Numbered from the stretch's first letter, positions 13,401-28,400 are shown. The stretch: 64,000 nucleotides of DNA from Serripes groenlandicus (GCA_031761405.1 JASEVX010000011.1:19056303-19120302), one strand, 5' to 3'. Numbers and translations are program-made. The notes: generated by a model from the sequence alone, not told the origin.

Positions 13401-16400
13401 AAAAAATTGACAAAACAGATATTTCAATTCAATTATTTTAAGTATTAACGTGTAATTTTCTACCAATTATAGTTTAAAACATGTTTGTTTGATATCTAAA
13501 ATGCAATCTTTACCAACACGTTGCTTTCTATACAAATGTTGATATTTGAGAAGGTCTTCTTTTGTCAGTCAAGCTGAAAACATTGTATACAATATAGGAG
13601 TGATTGTCAGTCCATTTTGTAAATAATGAGTTACAGTAAATAAAGAAGAGTCGAGTCTGTTGTGAAAGGGCTCTCAAGCTTGCATCTGTGAAAATCCAAG
13701 ACTCGGGACAGAGAGCTAGATATTAACCCTTTCTATCTTGACATCTAGACAACAGTACGGAATATCTCTATAAATGATTGTATGATTCCTGAAAGAAGTT
13801 TTGAGCAATTTCTTCTTTTGCCACAATGTTTTTAAAAGTCGTCTTCTGCTGCAGAGGCGTCAGAGTGTGTATACATGTAGGAAAAGGTTAAGAAGGAGTA
13901 AACAGGTATTTTTTGCAAGAATATCATTGTTTTGGCTGAACATACATAATGTACTCAAAATAATTATCTTAGTGAGACGATTTTTTTAATACCCACAACA
14001 TAGGGTTTAAGGATATTCAAAGGAGGTTGGAGATTGAAATGCATTGTACAAGCGTTATCTAGAGCTCTAATAGGATGGATAATACATTTTTACAGTTTCA
14101 TCCGAGTCCTACCTGTTCTGCTACATCAAGATGAGCAATTGTAAGCTCACCAAAGTAGTCTCTCAAAATGTCACCTCTCTGGAGCAAATAGCAATCTTTA
14201 CAACCACATTCGCCATATTCTTACAAAAAGCAAACAGTAAATATTAAAAAAAGTCAGGTTATTTTGGGGGAATACAGTGGAAAACATTGCACGAAAAGAA
14301 GACATTTGGTCTCCCTTAGCAATTTCTCCATTTTCCATAATGTTTTCCTAAATTGTCAGCATTCAGATGACTCGAAAAGTGATTCTATTCGAAGAATGTT
14401 TAAATCTCTTAAGAGCAACACCTCTTTAGAACGGCTGTACATCTTTAACCCTTTCCCACATAAAAACGCTTTCTGACGCCTCTGCAGCAGATGACTTTTG
14501 AAAACATTATGACAAAAGGTGAAATTGCTCAAAACGAGCAATTTCCCCTTTTGCCAGTGATCTCATTTTTTTTCAGTATTTATACCTACATTTATAGAGC
14601 TTTCCTTAGAATTTTCCAAGATACTTTCAAAGTTGTCTTCTGCAGATTTGTTGTATGTGGGAAAGGGTTAACTTGCCTCTGTACGGTGTTGATCTCAGGA
14701 GGGTGAACTGTATGTTTCTATTACAAATATGAGATGCTGCCCAGCACTTTTACCTCGATGTGATACCACCATACAATACAATACAGAAGCAACAAGACCC
14801 CTTTTGCCATGATAGGGCTAAAACATAATGAACTTCACCTCAAGAAGAAATGAATGCCTTTCATACTTAAATATAGATAATGCTATCTTCTTTAAATCCC
14901 CATTGTAGTGCACAAACAAAATTCATATTTAGACTTAATGGTACAAGTTTTAACCATTTCCCACATATCTATCATTGTGGAAAACAGTGGTGCAGAGGAA
15001 AAGCGTCGGCCTCTCGTATCCTTACTTTGGGATTTTTCCATACAAACGGCGCGAGTACTGGTTAAGTCTCCAGGAAGCAGACATCGAGAGTGATAAATCT
15101 AAGCCAAAGGCTTGTTTCGCAATCGATATAGAATAAATAAGTTTAAACAGATTAGTCTGTAGGTTCTTATAGTAATAAGTATAACTCCCTGTATCCTTAA
15201 TCTTGCATTATACTGTCTTTCCCCGATATGCTAATTTAAATTCATTATCTTTGATTACATTATGAAGCAAAATGTAATATTTGGAAATTTTGAAGAACTA
15301 TTTATATATAGTGTTGAAAACTTTGTAGGAAAAGGGGAGATTGCTCCAATTTTTTTTTTTTTTTTTTCATTACGGGTTTCAAAACATATACATTTCAGAG
15401 ACATTTAAACCAATCCTTTAATAGCTATTGAGTAAGCAAAATAATTAAAATCCGGAACAAAATGTTAAACAGTGTTGAAAAGGTATGCTTTGTAAGAGCA
15501 ATGCCCTCTTTTTTTTACAATGTTTTTGATATTTGTCTTCAGGTGTGCATTAGTCGGCCTGTTTGTCGAAGAAGTCTTCTTGCACAAGCCTTTGCTCAAA
15601 TTGATTGATTGCTTGTTTATCTAAGTTACTTTATGGCACTGTTTAGTGTTATGTGTATGCCTGCTTGCGCAAGTGGTGGGGTAAGTTATACCTCGAAGTA
15701 TGATCACAAATGTCTATAAATTAATACAAAGTTAGTAACATCATTTTGATAAGTACATTTTTTATTCAGATTACATTTGTGTTAGATATATATTAAAACT
15801 AAGGTACAATGTCCGCTTGAATTTGTTCCTTGCATAGATACTTAGAAACAATGTTGAAAACAGTTGGTGTTTTCAGAGACATATTCATAAACACATATGT
15901 GTTTATATGTCTCTGGTGTTTTCTACCTTTTGGGTTATACTATAAATAAGGTAAATATACCAATTTCCCCTTTGTAGATTTTTGTAGATTTTTTACCAGT
16001 GATGTTATAGGTAACAAACTATCAACAAACAATAATATCCTTTCTGTTGCAATTAGTTTGATGTTGAGCCCATTTTCTCCACTTACTGACTGGTCTACAA
16101 TGTTTTTTAAAATCAGTCTGCTGCAGGGCCGTCAGAAAGCGTATGTATGTGGATTAGGATTAATAGTTAAAATGAAGGTGTAACATATCTTTAGTCTGGC
16201 TTGTCCTGCATCACCACAATCACAGTTTACATGACAATTGTGTTTAAAGGACAAGACTTAAAGGGTTTATAACTTTTGCTTTTATTGATATTTAAAGATT
16301 TCATGGAATCCGCCGTGGGTGAGTGGTAAGCATCGGGGATTTGGAACCGGTCGTCTCGGGCTCGATAACCGGTCGCGGCTGTCATGGCGGAGTGCCCTAG

Positions 16401-19400
16401 TCTATCTATATGATTCATATGCTATATACTAATGATGTTTATTTATAGTAAAACGATTTTAATCCCATTTCTTTTCTCAAATGAAAATTAAGACGCCTAT
16501 AATCAAACGAGCAACTGTTATTGATATTTCACAGATGTAAAGAGCGTTACGTGACACGTTACTGTTATTGATATTTCACAGATGCACAGAGCGTTACGTG
16601 ACACGTTACTGTTATTCATATTTCACAGATGCAAATAGCGTTACGTGACACGTTACTGTTATTGATATTTCACAGATGCAAAGAGCGTTACGTGACACGT
16701 TACTGTCATCATATTTCACAGATGCAAAGAGCGTTACGTGAAACGTTACTGTTATTGATATTTCACAGATGCAAAGAGCGTTACGTGACACGTTACTGTT
16801 ATTGATATTTCACAGATGCAAAGAGCGTTACGTGACACGTTACTGATTGTATCGCCATGCGGTATTTTTAATTTTAAACCGTTGATTTCTGCGTGTGTTG
16901 TGGATAAAGGGGCCGCGCGGTCAGTACAATTGTAGCAAATGAGCAATATGCATTCTAATAATTTATCTATTCATTGCTGAGTTAAACCGGTCGGTGACTT
17001 ACATTAGGTATTGTTTCTTGGTCAATGACTATGACCGCCTGTATGCATGTATGACTTGGTCAATATAAATTGTAATCAGACACGCAACTGTTATTGATAT
17101 TTCACAGATGCAAAGAGCGTTACGTGACACGGTCTCCTCTTCCACCATTGTGACTGTATGTCGAGGACCCAACAGTAAGTAGCCATCTACGTAGGTAGTC
17201 TGAATTGGGGTTTTACACCGCTTTCAACAGAATTTCATCGGCTCGATGGTGTAGTGGTATATCGTCAACCTAGAGAGCGGGAGGTCGTGGGTTCGATCCT
17301 CGGCCGAGTCATACCAACCACTTTAAAAATGCCGGGTAGAAATGGCTGCCATCCTTGGCACTCGGGGATACGAGGTTAGCATTTCGACTGACTGGCTGGT
17401 GTCAGGATAAATGGACCAGTAGTACTGGTAACCCACTCAGGAGACGCCGTGATTTTACGGCATAAACACCAAACAATCAACAGCATTTCAGTAATGTCAC
17501 GCTTGTTCCTTGGTCGTGAATTACCAACTAGTTTAACCGGTAGTTTTTATCGTAACGCCGATACAACGCTCGTAACGCTGGTCCCAATGGCCCCTGTCTG
17601 AGCGCCAATGAGGGGGAGTCTCGTAAAGCTAATCCCCAGACCCCTGTCTGGGCGCCAATGAGGGCGAGTCTCGTAAAGCTTATCCCCAGACCCCTGCCCT
17701 GTCGGAACGCCAATGAGAGGAGTCTCGTAACGCTAATCCCCAGACCCCTGCCCTGTCTGAGAGCCAATAGGGGTAGTCTCGTAAAGCTAATCCCCAGACC
17801 CCTGCCCTGTCTGAGAGCCAATGAGGGTAGTCTCGTAACGCTAATCCCCAGACCCCTGCCCTGTCTGAGAGCAAATGAGGGTAGTCTCGTAACGCTAATC
17901 CCCAGACCCCTGCCCTATCTGGGAGCCAATGCGGGTAGTATCGTAAAGCTAATCCCCAGACCCCTGTCCTGTCTGAGAGCCAATGAGAGGAGTCTCGTAA
18001 CGCTAATCCCCAGACCCCTGCCCTGTCTGAGAGCCATTGAGAGGAATCTCGTAACGCTAATCCCCAGACCCCTGCCCTGTCTGAGAGCCAATGAGGGTAG
18101 TCTCGTAACGCTAATCCCCAGACCCCTGCCCTGTCTGAGAGCCAATGAGGGTAGTCTCGTAACGCTAATCCCCAGACCCCTGCCCTGTCTGAGAGCCAAT
18201 GAGGGTAGTCTCGTAACGCCGATACAACGCTCGTAACGCTGGTCCCAATGGCCCCTGTCTGAGCGCCAATGAGGGGGAGTCTCGTAAAGCTAATCCCCAG
18301 ACCCCTGTCTGGGCGCCAATGAGGGCGAGTCTCGTAAAGCTTATCCCCAGACCCCTGCCCTGTCGGAACGCCAATGAGAGGAGTCTCGTAACGCTAATCC
18401 CCAGACCCCTGCCCTGTATGAGAGCCAATAGGGGTAGTCTCGTAAAGCTAATCCCCAGACCCCTGCCCTGTCTGAGAGCCAATGAGGGTAGTCTCGTAAC
18501 GCTAATCCCCAGACCCCTGCCCTGTCGGAACGCCAATGAGAGGAGTCTCGTAACGCTAATCCCCAGACCCCTGCCCTGTCTGAGAGCCAATAGGGGTAGT
18601 CTCGTAAAGCTAATCCCCAGACCCCTGCCCTGTCTGAGAGCCAATGAGGGTAGTCTCGTAACGCTAATCCCCAGACCCCTGCCCTGTCTGAGAGCAAATG
18701 AGGGTAGTCTCGTAACGCTAATCCCCAGACCCCTGCCCTATCTGGGAGCCAATGCGGGTAGTCTCGTAACGCTAATCCCCAGACCCCTGCCCTGTCTGAG
18801 AGCCAATGAGGGTAGTCTCGTAACGCTAATCCCCAGACCCCTGCCCTGTCTGAGAGCCAATGAGGGTAGTCTCGTAAAGCTAATCCCCAGACCCCTGCCC
18901 TGTCTGAGAGCCAATGAGGGTAGTCTCGTAACGCTAATCCCCAGACCCCTGCCCTGTCTGAGAGCAAATGAGGGTAGTCTCGTAACGCTAATCCCCAGAC
19001 CCCTGCCCTATCTGGGAGCCAATGCGGGTAGTCTCGTAAAGCTAATCCCCAGACCCCTGCCCTGTCTGAGAGCCAATGAGAGGAGTCTCGTAACGCTAAT
19101 CCCCAGACCCCTGCCCTGTCTGAGAGCCATTGAGAGGAATCTCGTAACGCTAATCCCCAGACCCCTGCCCTGTCTGAGAGCCAATGAGGGTAGTCTCGTA
19201 ACGCTAATCCCCAGACCCCTGCCCTGTCTGAGAGCCAATGAGGGTAGTCTCGTAACGCTAATCCCCAGACCCCTGCCCTGTCTGAGAGCCAATGAGGGTA
19301 GTCTCGTAACGCCGATACAACGCTCGTAACGCTGGTCCCAATGGCCCCTGTCTGAGCGCCAATGAGGGGGAGTCTCGTAAAGCTAATCCCCAGACCCCTG

Positions 19401-22400
19401 TCTGGGCGCCAATGAGGGCGAGTCTCGTAAAGCTTATCCCCAGACCCCTGCCCTGTCGGAACGCCAATGAGAGGAGTCTCGTAACGCTAATCCCCAGACC
19501 CCTGCCCTGTATGAGAGCCAATAGGGGTAGTCTCGTAAAGCTAATCCCCAGACCCCTGCCCTGTCTGAGAGCCAATGAGGGTAGTCTCGTAACGCTAATC
19601 CCCAGACCCCTGCCCTGTCGGAACGCCAATGAGAGGAGTCTCGTAACGCTAATCCCCAGACCCCTGCCCTGTCTGAGAGCCAATAGGGGTAGTCTCGTAA
19701 AGCTAATCCCCAGACCCCTGCCCTGTCTGAGAGCCAATGAGGGTAGTCTCGTAACGCTAATCCCCAGACCCCTGCCCTGTCTGAGAGCAAATGAGGGTAG
19801 TCTCGTAACGCTAATCCCCAGACCCCTGCCCTATCTGGGAGCCAATGCGGGTAGTATCGTAAAGCTAATCCCCAGACCCCTGTCCTGTCTGAGAGCCAAT
19901 GAGAGGAGTCTCGTAACGCTAATCCCCAGACCCCTGCCCTGTCTGAGAGCCATTGAGAGGAATCTCGTAACGCTAATCCCCAGACCCCTGCCCTGTCTGA
20001 GAGCCAATGAGGGTAGTCTCGTAACGCTAATCCCCAGACCCCTGCCCTGTCTGAGAGCCAATGAGGGTAGTCTCGTAACGCTAATCCCCAGACCCCTGCC
20101 CTGTCTGAGAGCCAATGAGGGTAGTCTCGTAAAGCTAATCCCCAGACCCCTGCCCTGTCTGAGAGCCAATGAGGGGAGTCTCGTAAAGCTAATCCCCAGA
20201 CCCCTGTCCTGTCTGAGAGCCAATGAGGGTAGTCTCGTAAAGCTAATCCCTAGACCCCTGCCCTGTCTGAGAGCCAATGAGGGTAGTCTCGTAAAGCTAA
20301 TCCCCAGACCCCTGCCCTGTCTGAGAGCCAATGAGGGTAGTCTCGTAAAGCTAATCCCCAGACCCCTGCCCCGTCTGAGCGCCAATGAGGGGAGTCTCGT
20401 AAAGCTATTCTCCCAGACCCCTGTCTGGGCGCCAATAAAGGGAATCTCGTAAAGCTATTCTCCCAGACCCGTGTCTGGGCGCCAATGAGGGGAGTATCGT
20501 AAAGCTATACTCACAGACCCCTGTCATCACTACCCATATCAAAATACATGAGCCGTTCCACAAGAAAACCAACATTGCGTAAAGTATCGACCCGGATCAG
20601 ATTAATCATGCTCTATACCTCTATCCCGCTGAGACGGAATGTGTCGACACGGATTAGCATGCGCGGTCTGCGCAGACTGATCAGGGTCGATACATTACGC
20701 AGAATCCATAATGTTGGTTTCCTCTTGGAACGGCTCACATGCAATTGATATGTCTCGAGCTTGGTCAAATTCCACCAACATTGCTGATTGATAAGACCTT
20801 TTTGGCCAATTAGTGGAAGAAGAATTGACTTTATTCACTCATCAGAACGAACGCCCGCATAGCGACCGACTTAGATATCGTTTCTTGAACACCTACAGAA
20901 ATATTATTCTGATTGGTATTGATTGACGCACCGGTGATTGACGAATGAATCGGTAATACTTTTCTTCTTGTACTGACCGTGTATTTTATAGAATTGAAAT
21001 ATTTTTCATGATTATATTTTCTATAATAAAAAAAAGATATATAAAAATATAAAGATAAATATGAACTTGTGCCATGAATTTCAAATGAGTATAATTACCA
21101 TTAAACGATCTGGTACCCGGCAAGGTATAATAACTCTTGTGAATTTCAGATTACGTCCAAATCCCATCTGAAGACCTGGTTCCCGGTGATATTCTTGATA
21201 TTCCACGAGGAGGATGCTTAATGCAGTGTGACGCGGTACTTTTGACAGGCAACTGTATTGTTAACGAGAGCATGTTAACCGGTAAGTGCAAGAGACGAGA
21301 GCATGTTTACCAGTAAGTGCAAGAGACGAGAGCATGTTAACCGGTAAGTGCAAGAGACGTTATTTTGAGAACCCGCAACATAGGCAGTGGCGTAGCTTGG
21401 TAATAATCAATGTGTAGGCCGTCTCGTGAGAAAATCAACATTGTGGACTCTGCGTAAAGTATCGACCCGGATCAGCCTAAGCATGCCACATAGGCGTACC
21501 CGGATATACACTTTTCGCCTCCTGTGGATTTTCTGTTTCAGGAAGTACTACTCTATACATCTACCCATAGACAGCGCAGGCTGATCTGGTCGATACATTA
21601 CGCAGATGTGTATCGCCGCAGCTGCATTTTGGGGCATTTTTTAGAAAAAATGTGTAGACACGTGCCTACAGTGCCTAAAGAGAGCTAAGCCCCTGATAGG
21701 CTTGTGTTGAGTCACAAGGGAAATATAGGTAGGAAAAACCCGGTTTACTCCTCCTTATTTAGTGCTCTTTTCACCAATATAATCATAAAGTAATCCGTGT
21801 TAAATGATACGAGATATTTCTTTTTTGAATGTAATGAATATGAAATGCTTAGACAAACTTTCTTTAAACCTAACTGGTTAAATAATAGATCTCTTAACAT
21901 GTTTTACATAATTATAAGTTTAAAAGATGAAAAGAGTTTTTTCAGTATTGCTCGATACTTATTTAATGCATTTGCAAGAAGAAAGGAAACTCTTGATTTA
22001 TAATATTAGAAATTTTACAAGAATTACTTACCTTCGTACTTTGTATAGTTAAATTTGTTATGTAAACAAACAATTATTTTCAATATCAACCAAATATCTG
22101 TTACTATATTGAAATGTTTAAAAACTATAACTATAAATATATTTTCATTTATAACTTATTATGTGCTAAACTATAATTGTTTAATCATTAAAGCTTAAAA
22201 ATGTAAATCTTTATTTGAATACCACCAATATTTATTGTTTGCTTCACTCTATTTGATGTATTTACATGTTGTTTTTTGGGCCGGAGGCCTTTATTACCAC
22301 ATAAAATATGTCTATGTCTATGTCTACAATGTGACTTGTCGCCGTTATAAAACTGAAATTATGTAGAAAACCCCAACTAAAAGTAATTTATTTATATACA

Positions 22401-25400
22401 GGAGAAAGTGTTCCTGTCACCAAGACTCCGATACCCAACCCACGGACGACACAAGAAGATAGTATTATTTACTTTAATATCAAGGACCACTCTAGGAATG
22501 TTCTTTTCTGCGGGACCAACGTGATTCAAACACGATATTATGGTGGACAGAGAGTACAGGCTGTGGTCTTAAGAACAGGTAATGACCATTTTCGAAATAC
22601 AATGTTTCAGTCATAGCACGGCGGCCAGTTCACCTATTCATGAGTTTCCTGGTTTTCTCATACCAGTACTCAACACAACATACTTTCCAAGCAACTGGCT
22701 GCTTTTCCACATAGACTGTTAGCCGATTGGTGAAAGACGAATGACGCATGTCACAGTGACTTTTGTCAAACGTCGGAAAGAATGTTGGCCGAGCTGGGAT
22801 TCGAACTCACAACCCCTGGATTTTCAGCCCGCGTCGCTACCGACTGAGCTACCGGGGTTAGGCCCTGGCATAAGATTGATTGATTGATTGGGGTTTAACG
22901 CCGTTTTTTAACAATTTCTCAGTTATATCACGGCGGCCAGTTCACATATTCATGCATTTCCTGGTTTTCTCACACCAGTACTCCACACAACAATCTTCCC
23001 AAGCAACCTGGCATAGGAAGGTCATGAACCGGTAGTTAGGTAAATGTACAAGTCGGCATTTCTGAACAATGTAAGTTTAGATTAGCCTACCACTTGTTCC
23101 GGATTATCAACAACATTGTGTACTTACTATAAGGAACAATGTAGATCTTGTTTAGACTATGCGGAATCCCGGGCTGATCTGGAGCTATACTGTACATAAA
23201 AGCCAACTTGTACCTTCACCCTCGCACGGAATCATTATTATCTTTTAATACGTCAATGTTAAGGGCACAGTGTGTTATGGTGTAACGGTTGATAAAGAGT
23301 ACAACATTTGTATGTAAAGTACTAGTAGACGTATACCTTTCCCTGATGCAGTTCTCAATTGAAAATATCGTTGGAAAAAAGGGGAGAGATTGTTTGATGG
23401 ATTTGTGTTTCACGCCGCTATCAACACATTTTCAGTTATATCACGGCGTTCCCTGGGTAAGTTACCAGTACTACTGGTCCATTTATCCTGACACCAGAAA
23501 GTCAGTCATAATGCTAACCCGCAACCTTGAGCGCCTAGGAGGGCAGCCACTACCTCCAATTTTAAAGTCTTTGGAATAACCCGGTCTTGGATCGAACCGC
23601 GACCTCCCGCTCCCGTAGCGGACGCTCTACCACTTCACCACCGAAGTCGTAAAAGGAGGAGAACAAGTTGACGACGACACAAACACTCATACACACTACA
23701 TTGAGTTATATGAAGGCTATACGTATGTGTCGTCACTGTAGTACACCTGATTTCCACCAGCGTAATAAGCTATGCCAAAGTGGTTATTTTGCCGAGCCAA
23801 AGAAGTTCAGTAGGTATCAACGCGGGCTGTCAATCCACGGATTGTGAGTTCGAACCCCATTCCACCCCCCCCCCCCCCTCCCTCCCAGAGGTTCGGGCTA
23901 CATGTGACGAGATCCAATTTATCATTGCAGGGTTCTCGACAGCCAAAGGTGACCTCGTACGCTCCATCATGTACCCGAAGCCAGTGGACTTCAAGTTTAA
24001 CCAGGATACGTACAAATATATAGGTGTCCTGGGGTTGATCTCGCTAGCTGGACTTATATTCACCGTCATTCTTATGGTATGGTTGATTTTGTTGGTGTTT
24101 TATGGCGCTTTCAAAATGTTCTTTAAGTTATTTCACGGCGTTTACTGGCTCAGTTAACAGTTCTACTGGTCCGTTTATCCTTACAGTGGCGAGTCAGTCG
24201 TAATGCTAACCCCACAATACTAGCATAGGGAAAGCCATTGCTTCAATATATAAAGTATTTTACATAAACCATCGACCTTCCACATCCGAGGCGGACGTCC
24301 TTCTACTAAAGCGATGTTCAACTGACGGCTTGAAATCTCACAAACACCGTTGGGCTTTTCCATAGCGTTTACTGTTGGTACCGCCATGCGGTTATTTTTT
24401 ATTTGTCCTACGCAGTCGTATTTTTTAAATAATGTTCTATTATCAAATCTTTCAGAGGGCTCAATCAAGTTTTGAAACATTGTGCAATTCTTAATGTGTT
24501 TTGGATAAAGGGGCGGTCAGTACAATTGTAGCAAATGAGCAATATACCAATTTATCTATTCATTGCTTTAATAGTATAATTTAAATTACGACACTACTAC
24601 TCTTGGTCGGTGACTTACATTAGGAATTATTTCGTGGTCAATGACTATGATCGCCTGTATGTATGACTCGGTCAATATAACATTGTACAAGTTGGCATTT
24701 GCAAACAGTGTAGATCAGGATCGGCATGTGCACATACACTGTTCAAATACTACTTGAAGAAGCTTCTAGATTATGATAAAGTTAAGCAGATGTACATGCT
24801 GATCTTAATCTACTCTATTCAGAAATAACAAAGTGTAGCCTTTCATATGGACGGACTCATATACTTCAAGTATCGATATTTTCTACACTACGCTATGACC
24901 CCGCCTGTATAAACTACGCTATGACCGCCTGTATAAACTACGTTATGATCGCCTGTATAAACTACGCCATGACCGCCTGTATGAACTACGCTATGACCAC
25001 CTGTATAAACTACGCTATGACCGCCTGTATAAACTACGTTATGACCGCCTGTATAAACTACGCTATGACCGCCTGTATAAACTGCGTTATGACCGCCTGT
25101 ATAAACTACGCTATGACCGCCTGTATAAACTACAATAAGCAATAGTCTCTCTTTTTCTCTAGACTAAAAACGATGAGTATGTGGTAGACATAATCGTTCG
25201 ATCCCTGGATCTAATCACGATCGTGGTCCCTCCGGCGTTACCAGCTGCCCTGACGGTGGGTATAGTGTTCGCCCAGAGTCGGTTAAAGAAACAGAACATT
25301 TACTGTATCAGTCCGAGAAGTATCAACCTGTGCGGAGGAATCAATGTCGTGTGTTTTGACAAGGTACGTACATGTCGAGGGCTTGGCGTGAAACGGTTGT

Positions 25401-28400
25401 AACTTAAAACCTATTTTGAAAACCCTGGTTTAGGGGCAATTTTGACCCTTTTGTAAACAATGCAAATTTAGGTGCCATTGCTCAGAACGAGCAATGGCAC
25501 CTAAATTTACATTGTTTACCAAGAAAAGTGATTTAACGCTTATAAAGACTTTATGGCGAGGTAACCAATTTTAGATACAACTGTTTCACGCCAAGCCCTC
25601 GATGTATGCTCCTACTTGCTTTCACTGAGTTGGTTCACGGATTGTTTGATGTTTTACGCCTGAGTAAGTTACCAGTTATTCTGACACCAGTCAGCTAGTC
25701 GTAATGCAGCCATTACTACAATGTTTGGTACTTTACTTGAATGTTAGGGTTTAGTTGTTTAACAGTGGATGTCTAGAGATCTCCAAAACTGAAATATACA
25801 TTTGGAAAAAACAACAAACAACACCAAGAAAACAACATGATACAGAAATGTCTCGAGGCCATTTACTTACTATATATATACATTGTTCTCTTTTTTTTTT
25901 TTTTTTTGACATTTTGTGGGGTAAGGTTAATTATTTACTTTGTATTACGGTCAGGGTCAGTATTCATTTATTGACCCTAAATTTTCGAATGTCATGTTTA
26001 AAAAGGTATAAATATATACATCTGATCTCTGACGTACCGTGGTCAAATAACTTACGAATGATAATAGTCGACATTTTATTTACAGAAAATTACTTCATAC
26101 ATTTTTTTGTTGAGATATTCTAAATCATAGCAATACAGTGAACGCCGTGTTTAAAGACCACCAATAGGAAGAGAACAATCTGGTCTTTAACTGAGACGAA
26201 ATGTGTCGGCCCGGACTGCGGACTGCGCAGGCTGATCTTGGTCGATACATTACGCGAGTCCATGATGTTAATTTTCTCGTGGAACGGCTCCTATATACCA
26301 CTTTGACATGTCAGTCCAGCAGTCATGGGTCCAATTCCACCAACTTTACTTAGCGCTAAGTAATACTTAAATACTTAAAAGAATATTTCACCATTTTTGT
26401 TTTCCTTATATTGTGTAATACATGAATGGTGGAATGCATTTAAGTAAATGACTAAGTTGCATTAATAGTAACCTTGCTGACTACCAAGTATTTTTAAGAA
26501 ATGAAATATTTTGCCATTTTTATTAGGGAAACAAAAATGATGAAATATGCGTTTAAGTATTTAAGTATTACTTAACGCTAAGTAAGGTTGGTGGAATTGG
26601 ACCCTGTTCCACTAGGGGAGTCAATTTTTAACGGTTTCACATTAATTCTTATAAATCACTTTAATTGTCAAGATGTTTTTTACACTCATGAACATGTATT
26701 TTTTGCGTTATTTCTTAGACCGGAACATTAACAGAAGAAGGATTAGATATGCAGGGAGTCGTACCAGTCAATGATGGAAAGTAAGTTCATACATTTGTGA
26801 CAGAAATACTCAGAATACTAAGAGTCCGGTTCACGCGAAAAATCCAAAGATTTGATACGTTCAAATATGTTGAACATACAAAGAAAACACGGACAGTGGT
26901 GTATGAAGGGTAACGAAAAATGATAAGGGTCACTATTCTGTTAATTTTGTTTCATTATCACACTTATTACATACAGTATAAACATGGAAATTGTTTTTAA
27001 TTAATAGAAATCAACAGTTACTGCTTTATAACGAAGTAACTTTGTATAGAGGGTCTTCCAAAGGGAAGAAAAGTCATTACCTAAGTTATTGCCGAAGTAT
27101 TGATGAACTATTTAACAATGCGCTCACTTTTTTTTGTCGGCGGCTGTACACTTCAAATGTAGACACACTTCAAACATTTGAACAACTGTTATTTGCCGCA
27201 CATGCACTAGTGTATATTGGAATATAGTTTGGTGTCTAACAACATAATAAACATAACTACTATATTCACCTTTACAGTCGGTCATTTTGATGGGTAAATT
27301 ATGATAAGTATCAAAAGTTTATATTAAAAATATGTGACATTTATTAAGACATTTAGGAATAAGGGAATTATGGCAACCATATTTCGTTGAAGATTTGTAA
27401 TATCAGATCACATCAGCTGCTTGATTCGTTTTATTGTACATGTAGATGATTAATGATATTTCATTTGAACTCACTTGTTTCAACTTTAAGAAACTTGACT
27501 TTTAACCATTTCCCTCATACGACAATTAGATGCAGCAGACGACTTTGAACATGTTTTGTCAAAAAATAAAAAATCTCTATAATTGAATAGATAACCTATG
27601 ACTTAAAGTGGAACTGAACATTGTGGCAAATGGAGAAATTGCTCGTTTTGAGCAATTTCTTCTTTTGTCACTGTTTTTTTAAAAAGCCGTCTGCTGCAGA
27701 GGCGTCACAAAGCGTCTGTGCGTGTATTAAATCTGACGACACCGCATAAAATGCTTCTTCAAATTGACCCTGTACATTTAAATATTCTTTTCTATCTCGT
27801 TTATGTATTTGGGTTATCTCCCCTGTTTATAACTAACGATGTTGTAGGCGACAATTTGATTGGCTGACGCAAATATAAAACCGGGACGACCCGTAGGTCT
27901 ATACGAGCGTTTGCTACTGCAGCGAAGATAAGGTCAGGTTTTAATGAGGTTTGGAAAAAAACCAAATACCCAGTATTGTACGAGGGTTTTTTGAGAAGTT
28001 AGCTTTAAGATAGTGTAGCGTCTTCAGTATTAATATGTTTTAATTATATGAACCGTTCATATATATCTTATGTGTGTATTAAAATCGGCAACATTTTCTT
28101 CACCTGTACTAATTTTACATGGTTACCAACTTTTCAAAATAATATCAGTTTTGCATTAACGGGACAAATGTCGGATTCCCCAAAATTGTTTCAATGAAAT
28201 TTCGATAGTCCATTTTTATTCATTTTTCGTGATGGAAATCTGATCATGTTGAAGAAAATAAAACGCACGTGGTGATTTCGATTCGAATTGCATCAGCGTG
28301 TGAAGACTTACACACAGTCTCACCAGAGACTTAACCCTTTCCCGCATACAATAAATATGTAATAGACAACTTTGAAAACATCAACGCCAATTCTTATTAT

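Noticed and set aside
18319..20452. Open frames of 336 and 346 codons with repeats such as [15 protein letters not shown], and matching frames on the other strand
   Set aside because: They come from a 54-bp satellite; several frames on both strands are open because the unit is a multiple of three. No homology or splice signals.
23780..24157. 125-codon open frame beginning upstream of exon 11
   Set aside because: It starts in a SINE head and reads through the exon 11 acceptor and donor; only 23931-24076 is coding.
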